In this document: positions 49,373 through 61,664 of the stretch, in pieces
Layout of the letters: each line of letters starts with the position of its first letter
Numbering within the stretch: the stretch's first letter is position 1
Origin: Parus major
Taxonomy: Eukaryota; Chordata; Aves; Passeriformes; Paridae
Direction: 5' to 3'
Length of the DNA stretch: 64,000 nt
Assembly: GCF_001522545.3 (NCBI RefSeq)
Contig: NC_031768.1
Span: 80,757,769 to 80,821,768, forward strand
Made by a program: the position numbers and the translations under genes
The notes under the pieces: model-generated
The model's database searches: none
Told to the model about the DNA's origin: nothing
The model's input: only the letters and a program-made list of their open reading frames with translations

Positions 49373-51182
49373 GTTTGGGTTGTTTGCTTTATTACAAAAA
49401 GTTCAAGTAAAAGGGATCTATTCGTGCCAGCCTCTTTCAATCTGAGTCCGGGTAGTGACTTCTGTATTTCTTCCAAAGGGAAATAGAGGTGGAGATCTCG
49501 AGTCTGTTCGCTCTTGACAGAGCCTGTGTGAGAACTTACACGCTGTGCTTTATCTCCCGTATTTCAATTTAATACTTACAGTGTTCTCTGTTTCCTGGGG
49601 TGTGCGTTTGTGGCTTTTTTGGGTTTTTTGTGTGTTTTTAATGCCTTTTAAAAGTGCAGATAACAAAAGCTAAACTTTGTTTCTAGAGTTCTGAGTTGAA
49701 AACAGGTGGGAATGAAGCACCTGCTAGTTTCTCCAAGCCCACCTTTTTTGGCAATAAAAAGCTCAGACTTAACTTTATTACTCCTTTCCTATATATTGAT
49801 GTGTTTTCCGTGTACTTTTTGCTGTTGTCTTGTACAAAATCTTTGTAACCAGAACAAAACAGTTCCCTTTTGGTAAGAGTTGAAGGCATGCACCATTCAA
49901 TATACTGAGTCAAATGAGTCTCTGTTAATGTGTGCGTTCTAAAGAGATGGTTTTTTCTCATTATGTTTGGCCCCCTATTACAGTTTGTTTTTTGTGGTTT
50001 TTTTTTCATCTGAACTACTCAGAGTAATGAGTTTAGTCACATTTTTCTAGTATTCAGTGTTACAGATCTTGTTTTTACCAGGATGCTGAGAAAGGTGTCC
50101 CAAAGGGAAAAGGAATAGCCTGTAAGTTTAACTTCCTGGTGGCAAAATATGAACAAAACATCATTGTTGATTATAGAACGTGGGATCTTTTTTAAACTGT
50201 AAAAGCCATACTTCAGTATCCTCTATCTCTCTGGTCTTTTGTCTCTCAGAGAGAATTTTGGGATGAAGATGTGGCATTCCTTCCTATTCTGCAGTTTATA
50301 TCAGAGAGAGATTATATTTAGCTAGGCTGTGATAAAAGAGCTTTTGCAAGTATGAACTTCTAAGGAGTCATTTGATTCAGCTGTAGAGAACATTTTGGTC
50401 ATTTAAGTTGGAGCCCTGCCCATAGCATTGAGGCTGGAACTAGGTGATCTTTTAAGGTCCCTTCCAACCCAAACCATTCCAAGATTCTACTATTGTTGTC
50501 TACATGTTTCTGACGCCTGCTGAGAAAAAAGTTGTCTGTCTAAAATGGGGGAGGTCTCCTAAAACTTGATGGTTTGGGCAGTAGAGTATAATAAAGCTAA
50601 AATAAATCTTCAGGGAAGCAATCTGGAATAAAAATTAATTCATATTTATTGAAATATTTTGGGTTTTTGTCAAATCTGTACAGCCTCTGTTGACCAGGAG
50701 CTTCCCCTTTAGCTCAAAGAATGTAATATAGGAGCAAATACAGTTGCTGCTGTTGTGAGCCATTTCCAAGATTTTTCTTCCCAAGAGTATTCTTTCCAAG
50801 GCATTGGTGTTGAAGCATTTTCACAATTACAAGTGCAGAATCATTTCCGTTTTTAACCCCATTTTGACTTCACTCTAAATTAAGGAAAATAATTAGAAAG
50901 TGATTTTCTGTAGTGCTGTGCCCAAGGATAATGCTAATAAAAATCCCTAAATGCAAGTGAGAATTTGCATCATCTGTGTGCAATGGCATGCAAATGCCAT
51001 AAACAGTTCCTTCATATTACACAACTTTATCTTTTTTTTTTCTTCTTTTTTAAAAGTTAGTTAATAGAATTTCTATTTTCAAACAGAGGTCATCATTTGC
51101 TGAAGACTGCTATTCAAAATGTTAAAATAACTCAACTGAAAGCAGTTAATGTTAACATCTCATTTCGATTTACTCGTTTCAG
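49373..51182 (+). other. DDIAS 5' intron
   Basis: AT-rich intron between the non-coding and first coding exons, with one CR1 terminus; no other element recognised. Confidence 0.7.
50405..50490 (+). mobile_element. CR1 3'-terminal fragment in DDIAS 5' intron
   Basis: GGAGCCCTGCCCATAG, GGAACTAGGTGATCTTTTAA and CCCTTCCAACCCAAACCATT match the CR1 3' end, in the same orientation as DDIAS. Confidence 0.82.
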
Positions 51183-51311
51183 GTGATACTGTGAGCACAT
51201 GAATAGTGTGCAGGGAGTCTTAGCTGCCTCTGTGATTTCCATCCAGAATTCCTGCTTCATCTATCCTGCCTGTCAAAACTGCTTTTCTAGGCTGATACTG
51301 GATTCCAGGAG
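51183..51311 (+). CDS. DDIAS: DDIAS first coding exon
   Basis: The acceptor TTTCAG precedes 51,183. Sixteen nt of 5' UTR are followed by the ATG at 51,199. The exon encodes residues 1-37 plus two bases of the next codon, including FIYPACQNCFSRLIL with the first zinc-ligand CxxC pair. The donor is AGGAG|GTATGT. Confidence 0.93.
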
Positions 51312-54300
51312 GTATGTCCCGTTTTGGGGATCATTTACTGATTTCAATTAACTTGGGGATCTCTGTTAGCTGAACACTAAATAAAGTGGTAAAAATTCAG
51401 CCCCTCCAGATCAAATCCTGATTTTAATTTTTTCCATCTCAGCCTATATGTGCAGCACACCTGGTAGTCCTGTATGACTCTTCACTGAGTGCATGTCCAG
51501 AAATGTATGAGCTTTCTTTTTTAATTGCAGTGGTGGGTGAAATCTCTGACACACACAATAACAGTAAATCAATGAATGTCAGCACTAAATGGAAGGAGCT
51601 GACTTTGTAGAACAAAGGTATCTGTTGTTTCAGATGCCGAAGTACAAGATAACAGTGCTGTTTCCTGATTATTTTTTTAAACCTATGTATTTATACTCAA
51701 GCTGCAGGAAAAAAAATCCCAAACCAGAATTAAATGTGAAAAAAATGAGCTCAGGAAATTCAAAATTGCACTCCAACAGTCTCTCAAAGCCCACTGTCCC
51801 TTCAATTTGACAACAGGCTAGCATTTAATAAATCAGTGAAAGAAGCCAGAGTCATTCTGTCATTATACACACATCTCTGAGCTTTTGGTGACATTAATGC
51901 CTCAAGGAGTAAAGAATAAGAAAAAAAATCCTGAAGTTTTTTATTGAATATTTGATACATTATAGTAGTAATACTTATGGCTGCAGATAAATTCTTACCT
52001 CAGCAATGATTAACAGAAGTTCACGTATTCAGTCTTTTTTATCCTTTTCCTGTCTTTTGTCAGGTTCAACTGTCTAAAGTGTGGCTGCACAGGTGAAGCT
52101 AAAGATGCAAGCTACAGATATAGATTGTCCCTAAAGATTGCTGACATTGCTGATTTGTTTGACATCACTGTTTTTGGAAGTTGCTTAGATCCATTCTTTG
52201 GGGTCACCGCAGAAAATCTGCAGAGGTAAGGAATAGATTGTCTGACCATATAGCTGCTGCTATTTATACAGTCTTTTTAAAAAGCTGCAATGAGCCTAGA
52301 TGGTGGGAAGATGAGTGAAAAGTAGCTGCTAAAGTGCTCCCTTCCAGCATTTCCTTGGTACCCATCACCTTGAGAAAGTGCTGAAGTTTGTTTCTTCCTG
52401 AAATCTTGATGTTTTGAGATGGATTACTTCTAGGTAGTAGAAGAAATCCTCCACTTGTCTATTGAATGCAGCTACTACCTGTTAAGTGAGCCTCATTGGT
52501 TGGTTGGTTTGGCTTCTTCCTTGTGTCCTTTCTCTTTTTTTTTTTTTTTTTTTTGAGATGATTGAATTTCCTTTGTTTAAGTAAGTTGGCTTTTCCACAT
52601 AGAGCCTCTGGGTTTTCTTTTTTAACAGTTTGAATGCACCTTGTGACTATTTGGCAATATGACCAAATTTTCTTGAAGAAAGAAGGGATTTCTAAGGAAG
52701 TCTCTTAGTTCTCTAAGCTTGACCACCCACAGTATAGGGTTCAGATTTTCTGAAATGTGAAGCTGCTTGGATGGGATATTCAGAAGCAGATCCCTGCTTC
52801 TTTTCTAGTCTGTTATTTTCCAATGCCTTGTGTTATCACTGGCTCAAAGATGAATTGTTTGTAATGCCATATTAGCAGCTTTAATGACATGCTCGTGGCA
52901 GGCATTCTGCCCTACACTGCTGTACTGCTGTCAGCTGTGAAAAGCAGTTATTTCCATGTCTAACATGGATACTACCATGCTGTAAAGGCTGGGCAGGAAG
53001 GATGTGTAAGAAATAGCAGCATCTTGACAGCATTTTACAGTCACTGTGTTAGCAGAAAAATCACAACCACGTGGGGAACACCTGAAAGTCATCTGTGTAT
53101 TAAACCTGTTCAGAGTGGTTGTTTCATTGACTTTATCTCACTAACAAGTTAAGTGAACTAAAAAATTGAATTTATAGGTTCATGGTTTTCCTGTTCTTAT
53201 TCTATCTTTATTTGAAGCTACCACAAAATCTTTTCCTTAACATGAGTCCTCATTAGCGCTATTATGCAGCTAAAATGCTGTGTAAGGCTTCTTCCTCTGT
53301 GGGGCCAATACTTCCATATGTTTTTATTCTAGGTATCTTCAAGACTTTAACCAGCTGTCAGGAGAAACAAACACAGAGTCATCTACAAGAGCACTAGTTC
53401 AAGCAGTGGAAACCTGTTTCATTGGAAAAAGGTTTCTATTTGGAGTGAAGGTAACTTTTAATCTATATTATGGCCTTTTAGTGAGTTTCTGTAGCCAGTT
53501 AGAGGTCTCAACTGAATTATCAAAGCTGCATGTACAACATCTTTTTGAAGTTTGAGAAAATGTAAGGCTAGGACATGAGAAGGATTCTGCTTCTTTTTCC
53601 TGACTCCTGTGGTTTTTAAAATGAGTCACATCCAAAAATCATCTTGAATGGCAGTAGTCAGCTTAACAGCTTGTCAGGGTGCTTTTTGGAGAGCCTGAGC
53701 AATGCCAGCTCCTGTGCATATCAGTAACAGCTTGGAGTCTGTAAAAAAAACATGTATGGTTGGAGCAAGAAACAGACTCTCTTTCCAAGCACTGCACTAC
53801 CTTTCCCATGCTGTGTATTCTCCTTTCCAGTCTGAAATGTAAGGAGAAGCACATCTCTTTGTTGCATTTTAATATTTCCGGATATAAGAGCATTTTCAAA
53901 ATGTTGTTAAAGTACAGCTGGTCAACATCTGCATTGGTGGCTCTTTTATGTGTTTAACACACTCTGAAATATTAGTTCTTAGCCATATTTCTATAGAAAC
54001 AGTCTTTAAAGTTCTCTTTGTGTGGTGCTTATGTGAGTCATTCATATTACAAAATTTGTGAACTAAATCCTACCTGGCAAGTGTTTTGCCTCTCCCACAA
54101 GCGTGATGAGGTTTGTGTCTGAACTGAGACTTCTCCTGATGTACAGAATCTTAAGTAATGGAAGTTGGAGGACTTAATCCATTAAGTTTCCTTGTGTGGA
54201 ACCCTTGACCAGGTCTGTGGGCCTGATGCCTTGAGAAAAATAACTAACCCTAGATATTACCAGCCTTGTGGCTGTTCCTGCACACACATTCAAAGACTGT

Positions 54301-57300
54301 TTGTTTGAATTGTCTTGGCTGCAGACATTTCTGTATAGTCACGTTCAGCTGTGTATACAGTTGTACCATCCCAGATAATATTCAGAGTCAGCATAACATA
54401 CTTTTTAAAGACTTAACTAGGAGGGTGTTGTCCTTGGCTTCAGCCTCAAACCTTGCACAGACTCAGGGAGGAGGACAGTTGTTGGAGATAACTATATCTG
54501 CTTTTTGGCCTCTCTGGCTTTGCCAGACCTTGAGGGGTAGATGAGAAAGGGTTTATCCACTTCTTAAAATATGATCTAATTTCCTCTCCATTTAATGTCA
54601 TTTTTCACAGGTAATTTCTGTGTAGAGAGAAGCAGGTTTTATAAAGAATTACAGTTAAAGTACCTTTCAAACACTGCTCTCTAAAAAAATCTGACCAGAT
54701 AAAGGTTGTAGCTTATTTCCCTTTCACGGATGTAGTGCACAGAAAGTACCATGCTGGCTTTGGCAGCTGAGCTGCCAAGTCAAGTATCTGGTACCAGAGT
54801 GCTTTGTTTCAAGTGCTGCCCAGTGCCTCCTGGATGAAAGCAAAGCACTGGCCTTAGGCTGCCAGCCATTCACACTGAACTGCACTAGAGGAAGCCCGGA
54901 AGCATCCAGTGCCCTAAAGGGAGGAAAAAATTTTCTGTGAAGTCCTTTCTCAGAGTTCTTGGTTGTTTTTCCAGCCACAAAACTCTGTAATTGCAACAAG
55001 CAAAGAACCTCTCACTGTGATGCCCTTTACAGCCCTTGCCAGGATTTATTTCCCAGGGAGTGCCTTGTGTGACAGACTGTTTTGTATTCTCTTCCCTGCA
55101 GATCCTGACAAAAAGCGAGACTGAAATTTACGCCTGACTTAGAAGACATGTGTTATTTTTTTCTTCTCTAAGTTGGTTGTTTTTTTGTTTTCTTCCTTCC
55201 CCCAGGGTTGTGCAAGGGAAGATGGAGGGCATTCTGCTGCCAGCAGCATCTTGCAGAAGTGTTCCAGAATCAATAGAAGTACGAAAAACCTCATAGCGTG
55301 CCAGATTTTCCCGCCAAATGCTGCTGTTACTGGCTTTACTGTTATCAGCTACTTAGATCGTCTCCTGCAGTCGGCAAAATTCAGGAGCTGTAATAACAGC
55401 TCATATTTACCTGATGTGTCATCAACTCCCATAGATGAACCTCTCAGTGAGCTCAGCAGCTTGTCTAGCCTGAGCAGGAGCTCCTGTTTTGTTCAGTCTA
55501 GTGGCAGGGAAAGTTTTTTAGGGTGCTGGCAGCAATCCTTGAGTCTGACTTCATCTGTTGCTTGGGTAACAGCGGAAGACTTTCCCACTCTGGAAGTGGG
55601 AAAGCTGGTTAGTGAACAGCATGAACAAGAGGAGAGGCCTGTCTCTGCAGAATTGGGCAGTGTAAGCCTCAACAATCAAACTCTTTGGGACTCACAGTTC
55701 CTGATCTCTTCTGTGAAGGAAGGGGATAAAGAGAAGGATAATGAATCAAGTTCACAGCTTAGTCGGACTGACGGTATCTCTGCAACTGATAAATTGGAGA
55801 GAGTTTCCTCTTCAAACACCGAGTGTTCACATGGAAACAGTTCCAAGTTGTTACAGCATCCCTTGGAATCTGAGGTAAAAAACTATTACCCAAAAACTAA
55901 TAGTAGAAATTATTGTTACTCAGAAAAATCCCACAACTCCCTTGTTTGCAAGAAAGATGCCTCAGCTCCTAATCACATAAATGTAGCTAGAGTGTCTCAG
56001 ATGGACTCTATGCTTTGGGAAGAGCTCCCATTCTCAGAAAGCCTAAATGAATTGTTAGCCAGAATAGAGGATGGCAGGAGTGTTGTAGCATCACCCAGCC
56101 TTGATGCAGGCAAACACGTCCATCTTGAAAGTACCAAGTTGGGTGTAAATCTTAACAAATCGTATTCCAGGCAAGCTGTAGGTGATTTGCCTACAGCCAG
56201 TGTCTCAGGAAGGCTTTTGCCACCAGCAGGGAGCAATAGCTGGGAGACTACAGTGTTTGCTTGCCTTCAGTCAAATGCAGACCCTCTGAGTGATGTCTCA
56301 CAATATGAGTCTTCCTCTAGTGATCTATCTTCAACCCTCAAGGAAGGTGGAGCATCCTCGCCAGTTACACCAGAGCCTTCTGTTTCTCAGAGCAGATGCA
56401 TGCAGTCCAAAGAAGCAAATAGTGACCCTGCAAATTCATCTTGGTCTTTTATTGGGCTGCGTGGAGAAACCTCCTGCTTAAAAAAGAGTAAGACAGCCAC
56501 CTGTGTGCATTCTGCATGTGAAAGCTGTTTAGCTGCTTGTGAAAATAAAGAAAACTATTCTACACCAAGCCAAAAAACGGCTTTTACACTCACAGGGCCC
56601 CAGGTTGCTGATCCACCAACTGCAAGCAATGCAAGAAGGATATATGAAAGAGAATTAAAACCATTGACAGAACTGTCAGATAATACCTTCAGAAGCATTA
56701 GTAGGAAAGAGCTGCAATGTAGCAACATCTTCCCTGAAGGCAGCTACAACGCTTCTGCTGATCTCTTTGATGCAAGTGTAAGAGAGGTAGCAAAACCTGT
56801 AGAATTCTTAAATAAATCATGTAATTCTTTAATACAGGAAGATACACTGACAGAGACGGTCACAGCTGAATCAGTGCTTTCTCCTGGAGGTGCTCCTTGC
56901 AGCAGTTCAAAACTGAGCTCATCCTTACACAGGTCCCCTCATGCTTTTAGCAAGCACAGCACACCTGTAACTTACTCCTTTTGCGATTCAGAGTGCAGTT
57001 CGGTTTGTGCTCAGGACTTTGTTCCTTATTCACAGTCAACTCCTATGACAAAACCACTGCAGAAACAATGGTCTGCTGGGGAAAGAAGCTCTTTTATCAC
57101 CACCTTCACCCCTAAAAATCCCACTAAAAACCATTCCAAATGCAAGCGATCCAGGTCTTCCTTTCAGAACACTCTGCTGCAGCAGCTTACCGGCAAGTTG
57201 GTGAAACGTGGGAGACCAAGGAACAGGAAAGACAAAGAAAGTGGTAGCTCTGCTTCCCAGCAGTTTCTTAACAGCCAACTGCCTGCCAGCTTGGAGGAGT

Positions 57301-57713
57301 GGATCACTCCATCTTCAAACAAAGGGCTGAAACCAACTGCATCTTCAAATTTAAAAACTGTTAGCTGGGCTGCTGACTTACAATCTGCCTGTGGGCACAC
57401 TGGCAGGAACCCTATTTCTGAAAGCAGAAAGAACAGTGAAAGTGATGACAATCTCATCCAAAATAAGAAAATAAGCCTTGGGGATAAACCCAGGATTCTA
57501 ACATCTCCTTTATCTGCAAGTGTCACCAAGACCTTATTTTTAAATGAAACTGAAAAGGATCCTGAAGTCCTGAAAACGTGTTCCCCTTCAGAAGGCAGGA
57601 CTCACCTCTCAGGTGGGAATTATTCAGAGGTTGTGTTGGAAGGGCCAACTGTCTGGTCTCCTGAGCTGTTCCTCCAAGCTCGGATCCCTTTCTCCAATAA
57701 GCCAAAATACTAA
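51199..57713 (+). CDS. DDIAS: DDIAS (noxin), DNA damage-induced apoptosis suppressor (4 coding exons, complete)
   Basis: In mammals this is a DNA-damage-inducible, anti-apoptotic protein. Coding exons are 51199-51311, 52064-52225, 53333-53450 and 55206-57713, giving 2,901 nt and 966 residues (human 998), all in phase. The N-terminal domain, about residues 1-180, resembles the zinc-ribbon OB-fold of replication protein A large subunit. It has Cys25-x2-Cys28 and Cys41-x2-Cys44, then YRYRLSLK, TVFGSCLDPFFG, AVETCFIG and ACQIFPP. The rest is Ser-rich, probably disordered, and alignable to human only at islands: WEELPFSESL (from W402), YNASADLFD, DFVPYSQSTP, LEEWITP, and WSPELF (from W948) near the C-terminus. 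The start is the first ATG after the acceptor at 51,183 and matches the human N-terminal layout. A basic RGRPR motif at 799-803 resembles an AT-hook. Identification is by remembered similarity to human DDIAS. Confidence 0.95.
51312..52063 (+). other. DDIAS intron between coding exons 1 and 2
   Basis: 752 bp, GT..AG, nothing recognised. Confidence 0.85.
52064..52225 (+). CDS. DDIAS: DDIAS second coding exon
   Basis: Encodes RFNCLKCGCTGEAKDASYRY (second CxxC pair) and ITVFGSCLDPFFGV, the OB-fold signature. The acceptor is TGTCAG|GTT and the donor CAGAG|GTAAGG. The exon carries split arginine codons at both ends. Confidence 0.95.
52226..53332 (+). other. DDIAS intron between coding exons 2 and 3
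   Basis: 1.1 kb with a T20 run; nothing else recognised. Confidence 0.85.
52535..52554. repeat. Poly-T run (20 nt)
   Basis: Uninterrupted T20 in a DDIAS intron. A minus-strand retroposon tail is possible, but no body is recognisable. Confidence 0.95.
53333..53450 (+). CDS. DDIAS: DDIAS third coding exon
   Basis: Encodes RYLQDFNQL to the AVETCFIGKRFLFGVK block of the N-terminal domain. The acceptor is TTCTAG|GTA and the donor AAG|GTAACT; it ends in phase 0. Confidence 0.94.
53451..55205 (+). other. DDIAS intron between coding exons 3 and 4
   Basis: 1.76 kb, GT..AG, with a long pyrimidine tract before the acceptor; nothing else recognised. Confidence 0.85.
55206..57713 (+). CDS. DDIAS: DDIAS terminal coding exon
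   Basis: Acceptor CCCCAG|GGT; 835 codons plus a stop in one uninterrupted exon, the largest open frame in the window. The first residues (GCARED to LLQ) align without gaps to human DDIAS. The remainder is low-conservation and Ser/Thr-rich with scattered conserved islands. Confidence 0.96.
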   Translation, partial: GCAREDGGHSAASSILQKCSRINRSTKNLIACQIFPPNAAVTGFTVISYLDRLLQSAKFRSCNNSSYLPDVSSTPIDEPLSELSSLSSLSRSSCFVQSSGRESFLGCWQQSLSLTSSVAWVTAEDFPTLEVGKLVSEQHEQEERPVSAELGSVSLNNQTLWDSQFLISSVKEGDKEKDNESSSQLSRTDGISATDKLERVSSSNTECSHGNSSKLLQHPLESEVKNYYPKTNSRNYCYSEKSHNSLVCKKDASAPNHINVARVSQMDSMLWEELPFSESLNELLARIEDGRSVVASPSLDAGKHVHLESTKLGVNLNKSYSRQAVGDLPTASVSGRLLPPAGSNSWETTVFACLQSNADPLSDVSQYESSSSDLSSTLKEGGASSPVTPEPSVSQSRCMQSKEANSDPANSSWSFIGLRGETSCLKKSKTATCVHSACESCLAACENKENYSTPSQKTAFTLTGPQVADPPTASNARRIYERELKPLTELSDNTFRSISRKELQCSNIFPEGSYNASADLFDASVREVAKPVEFLNKSCNSLIQEDTLTETVTAESVLSPGGAPCSSSKLSSSLHRSPHAFSKHSTPVTYSFCDSECSSVCAQDFVPYSQSTPMTKPLQKQWSAGERSSFITTFTPKNPTKNHSKCKRSRSSFQNTLLQQLTGKLVKRGRPRNRKDKESGSSASQQFLNSQLPASLEEWITPSSNKGLKPTASSNLKTVSWAADLQSACGHTGRNPISESRKNSESDDNLIQNKKISLGDKPRILTSPLSASVTKTLFLNETEKDPEVLKTCSPSEGRTHLSGGNYSEVVLEGPTVWSPELFLQARIPFSNKPKY

Positions 57714-57955
57714 GAAAGATAAATTTCTATGCCATGTTCTTTTTAATTATTTTTTAAAATGTTTGGAAAGGATCCAGTGGAAGAAAAGAGCTGTTTAAAA
57801 GTTAAATTGTTTATACACCTGTTGGCATATGTCTTGCAAAGAGGAGTTAGGTTTATTTTCAGACCTTTGTACCACAGAGACGAGGGAAATTAGAATTTGT
57901 AATAACTATATTTTCTTAAAAATTAATGTGCAATAAACACTTTTATAAATGTGTG
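57714..57955 (+). other. DDIAS: DDIAS 3' UTR and poly(A) signal
   Basis: A short AT-rich 3' UTR ends with AATAAA at 57932-57937. T- and GT-rich sequence follows within 100 nt. The cleavage point near 57,955 is inferred. Confidence 0.75.
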
Positions 57956-59404
57956 AATATTGAATAGATCTCACTTCATAAAGTACAAGTGGGTGAAATG
58001 TTTTAATGTTCACTGTTGTCTTTTTATCACAAGAGCAGCACTGGAATCCATGTCCACTCCAGATTCTTGCCTGATGACTCTCTCTGGAGAAGGGCCAAGT
58101 TTTTGTTGAAGATTGATGGTGCCTTGTATCTGAGCCCATTTGGGATCCTGTGACAGCCTTGAGTTGGGTGAAGGGGGCCATCCTGAGAGCTTGGTAGCAG
58201 CTCCCAGTTTTCCTACATGCTTTTTCAAGTTACAGACTGCTAGTGGCAGATTCCTGACAGTGTCTTTCCTCTCCTTGCCTTAAGGTCTTCAGTATCCTCA
58301 ACACAAAACAGCTGCTTTTAGGATCGTTGAACAGAGAAATCTTGGATCTGCTGCTTGTAAGTGTGTAAGTCAGGTCCTGCAGAAGGATGTGGGAATCTGG
58401 TGGCACAGGATCTAAGCAGCCTGAAAATGCTGACATTTTGTAGTGAGTGAGTGCTTTAAGGTCCTAGTGTGACCTGGGTAGGTGGAGGGGATGCACCACA
58501 CTTATAGAACCAGAAACAGACATAAAAGTACTTGCTGTGACTTTTTCTTCTGAGGTATAAAATGAATATGAACCATTTACACTGTGACTGGTGACAGGGA
58601 GGGGTTACTTGGTTCCTTCTCAGCTGCAAGGTGGATGCTTTTATCTTCCTAGGTTTGAGGCCTCATACAATTTCTACAGCACCTGCTTAAGCTTCCCTCT
58701 TTGTTCAGAAGAGTTTTTCAGGAATAAGGGCATGTACTTTAACTACCTCATTCCTTATGCGTGATTTTTAGTGTGGAGAACACAGAACCTACAGGTAAAC
58801 TTTCTCAGTTTCTCAGTCTCTAGCCTAAGTTCTGCACTTTCTAATCAAATATTTTTCCCTTTCAGGGATGGCAGGGAGAACGGAATCAAACAAGCTTCTC
58901 CTGTGGATGAGCAGGGTATAAATAAGGTACAGCCTCTCCTGCCAAGGGTGCAGATGTGCTGAGGCTGCAGGCATTCCTGTAGGCCGACCCAAGAAAATCT
59001 TACCATGGTTATGCAGCAGGGGTGCACAGGTAAATTCCTTCTATAAAGAAGCTTTTCCAAGTCAGCATTGGTTGGTTTGGTTATTATTTTTTTTTCCCCT
59101 CCTTATTTACTGTTGAAATCTAGGCACAAAAAGATTTGCCTGAAAGGACATGGAGCACAGCTCTGGAGATCACTGAGAGACCTAATCTCGTCTTGCTCTC
59201 TCCCCAGCAAGTTACTCAAGCACACCACAAAAGTTCTGGTTGTTCCTGCAACAGCAGATGGCAGTGGAAAGAGGCACAAGATTTCTTCTGACAGGTCCAA
59301 CCCTGCAGTCCCTGAACCCTAGACATAAACAGAAGAAAATGGAACATCTTGTTATAGCAAAGAGAGAGACAGAGCAAAATTAGACATCAGAATTTTTAAC
59401 AATG

Positions 59405-59672
59405 TATAATTGATAAACTGATGATGATTTTAAGCTGAGAGAGGGGAAATTTAGGTTAGATACGCAGGAAGAATTCTTTACCACAAGAGTGGTGAGACAC
59501 TGGCACAGGTTGCCCAGAGAAGCTGTGGATGCCTTATCCCCAGAAGTGAGGCCAGGTTTGATGCGGCTCTGAGCAACCTGGTCTGATGGAAGGTGGCCCT
59601 GCCCATGGCAGGAGGATTGGAACAAGATCTTGGAAGTCCCTTCCAACCCAAAACCATTCTGTGGTTCTGTGA
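59405..59672 (+). mobile_element. CR1 3' fragment downstream of DDIAS
   Basis: TTTAGGTTAGATACGCAGG, GCACAGGTTGCCCAGAGAAG, GAGCAACCTGGTCTGATGG and CCCTTCCAACCCAAAACCAT followed by TTCTGTG make a well-preserved CR1 3' UTR. Confidence 0.9.
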
Positions 59673-61664
59673 CCATGGTAACCTGTGCATGGAGTCACTT
59701 TCAAGTGTGGTGCCAGTGACAGCACTGTTGCAGAACATGGCAGGGCTCTGATGTGAAGGACACAGAGCTCCCTATGCAAGGCCTCCTGGCACAGCCAGAG
59801 GGACAGGCGGTAAGAGCAGAAGTTGTAAGGGCTTTGCAAGCTGCTGCTGAGTTGTCCAGCTGAGCTTTACCCAGCAAATCAGTGCACCAAAACCACACCA
59901 GGGCTACTTCTATCAAGGTAGGGCAGGGCTCCAGGATGAGGCCAAGTGAAAAGGTCTGGACTTGTGCCTGCATTTACCAAGTGCTGTGCCTATTGAAAAG
60001 ATTTTATGTATTGAAAATAAAAATCCTACTTGATGAACTCTTTGGGCAAGTGGAAAAGGAATAAGAAATGTTACCTGCCTGGAAATTATAAATCTGTATA
60101 TATAGCTTATGTAGAAGAAATGAAGTGAAAGACAGCATTACTCATACTCAAATCATTGAGCAGTTATCTCATATAGATATCTCATATCTCATATATCTTA
60201 TAGGGTACTGCAGTTATCATTGGCTCTTTAAACACTCCCTTGTGTTGAACTGGACAGATACCCACTCTGTCACCAGGAATTAGAACTGATCTGAGTGAGA
60301 CACCAGAGACTTGATGAAGCTAGCTATGAAACAGTGCCAGAGCTTCTACATCATGTACCTGACAGCATCTTGACATGAACTGTTTGGTCCAGCATGAGTG
60401 ATTTTTTTTCAGCAGACAATTCATTCACATCCTACGGTAAGTGATAGCTTTGGTGCAGGCTGATGTGATTATAATTATAAGCTTGTACAAGAAGTCTAAA
60501 GCTCAGCATGTTTAATTCTGAGGGTAATAAAACTCCTGAAGAGGCATAGTGGGTTTGTGATTGATTCCCTATGCATAGAAATCCATAAATCAAGACTGGA
60601 TTTTAAATTAGGCAGGACTGTCTGTGCCATACCTTTGAAATTAAAGCAGGGCACTCAGATCTCCTGTGCTTTGTGCGAGAGGACTGCACACAGAGTGAAG
60701 AGCAGAAAGTATTGTTGTGTGACAGGCCCCTGTCAGCAAGGTGACATCTTCTGGGCAGAGCTCCCCACATGCTCAATAGGGAGCTTTGACCATGAGAGGA
60801 TGGAAGAGGGGCAGAAAAAGCTCTCTTGCTTTCACTCCTGTAGTTAGTCGGCGTTGCATTTCTTCTGCTGGGCAGCTTGTTCCCTTTTTGCAGGGAGCCT
60901 TTGTGAGCTCACATTCTATTCACCCTCGGCAAAGCCTGGCACAGGCTGTACCCTTGCTGCTACACCTGCTGAACAAGGTTGCACATCCCACATACTCCTT
61001 GGAAGGAAGAGCTGCCACTCTTCACCTGCCACTTACCTTTCCCCAGGAAGAGCTTGGTCTGTTTTTTCCAGCCTTCACCCCTCAAAAGCAGCACACTCCA
61101 GCCTTCCTCTCTTTCAGTAAATATTCACTTCCTAAGAGGTCTGAATATCTGAAGGATGTTTCCTTCACCTCTCTGCCTCGTTGCTACCTAGAAGCATACT
61201 GGGACTTTTCCCTATCCAAATACCTCTCTGTTATCTCACTGACTCAAATTGCCAACTTCCTGGGGAAGGAAGAGCAGATGGTCCAGCCCTCATGTCAGAC
61301 ACTTACCAAGGAAGGAGCTTCAAGGTCAGTGGAAGAGGCAATAAAAGACACATAGTGTCTTCAAGCCTCACAGCTCGTTTCTCAGTGTGTTAGCAGGAGT
61401 CATCTTTGATGTGGAGCAGAGCACAGGGGAGGAAACCTGATCCCCATAAAGAGTCAGAGCACAAACTTTATGTATTCATCAAAAGACAAAAATCTTAAAA
61501 TGGGAGTTCTTGTCCAAAAGGATTCTAGGCCTTGAGGAAGGCTGGTTATTGGGGAACTCCAGTGGAGTTCAATGAGAATGAAAACAGCAATTTGAAGGCC
61601 CAACAGAAGGAATGGCATTAAAAAAAAAAAATTTAAAAAAATGACTGGATCAAAGAATAAAACA

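Noticed and set aside
60786..61355. 189-codon plus-strand open frame as a possible gene
   Set aside because: No recognisable domain, no splice or promoter context, unbiased composition, and no similarity to neighbours. Most likely chance.
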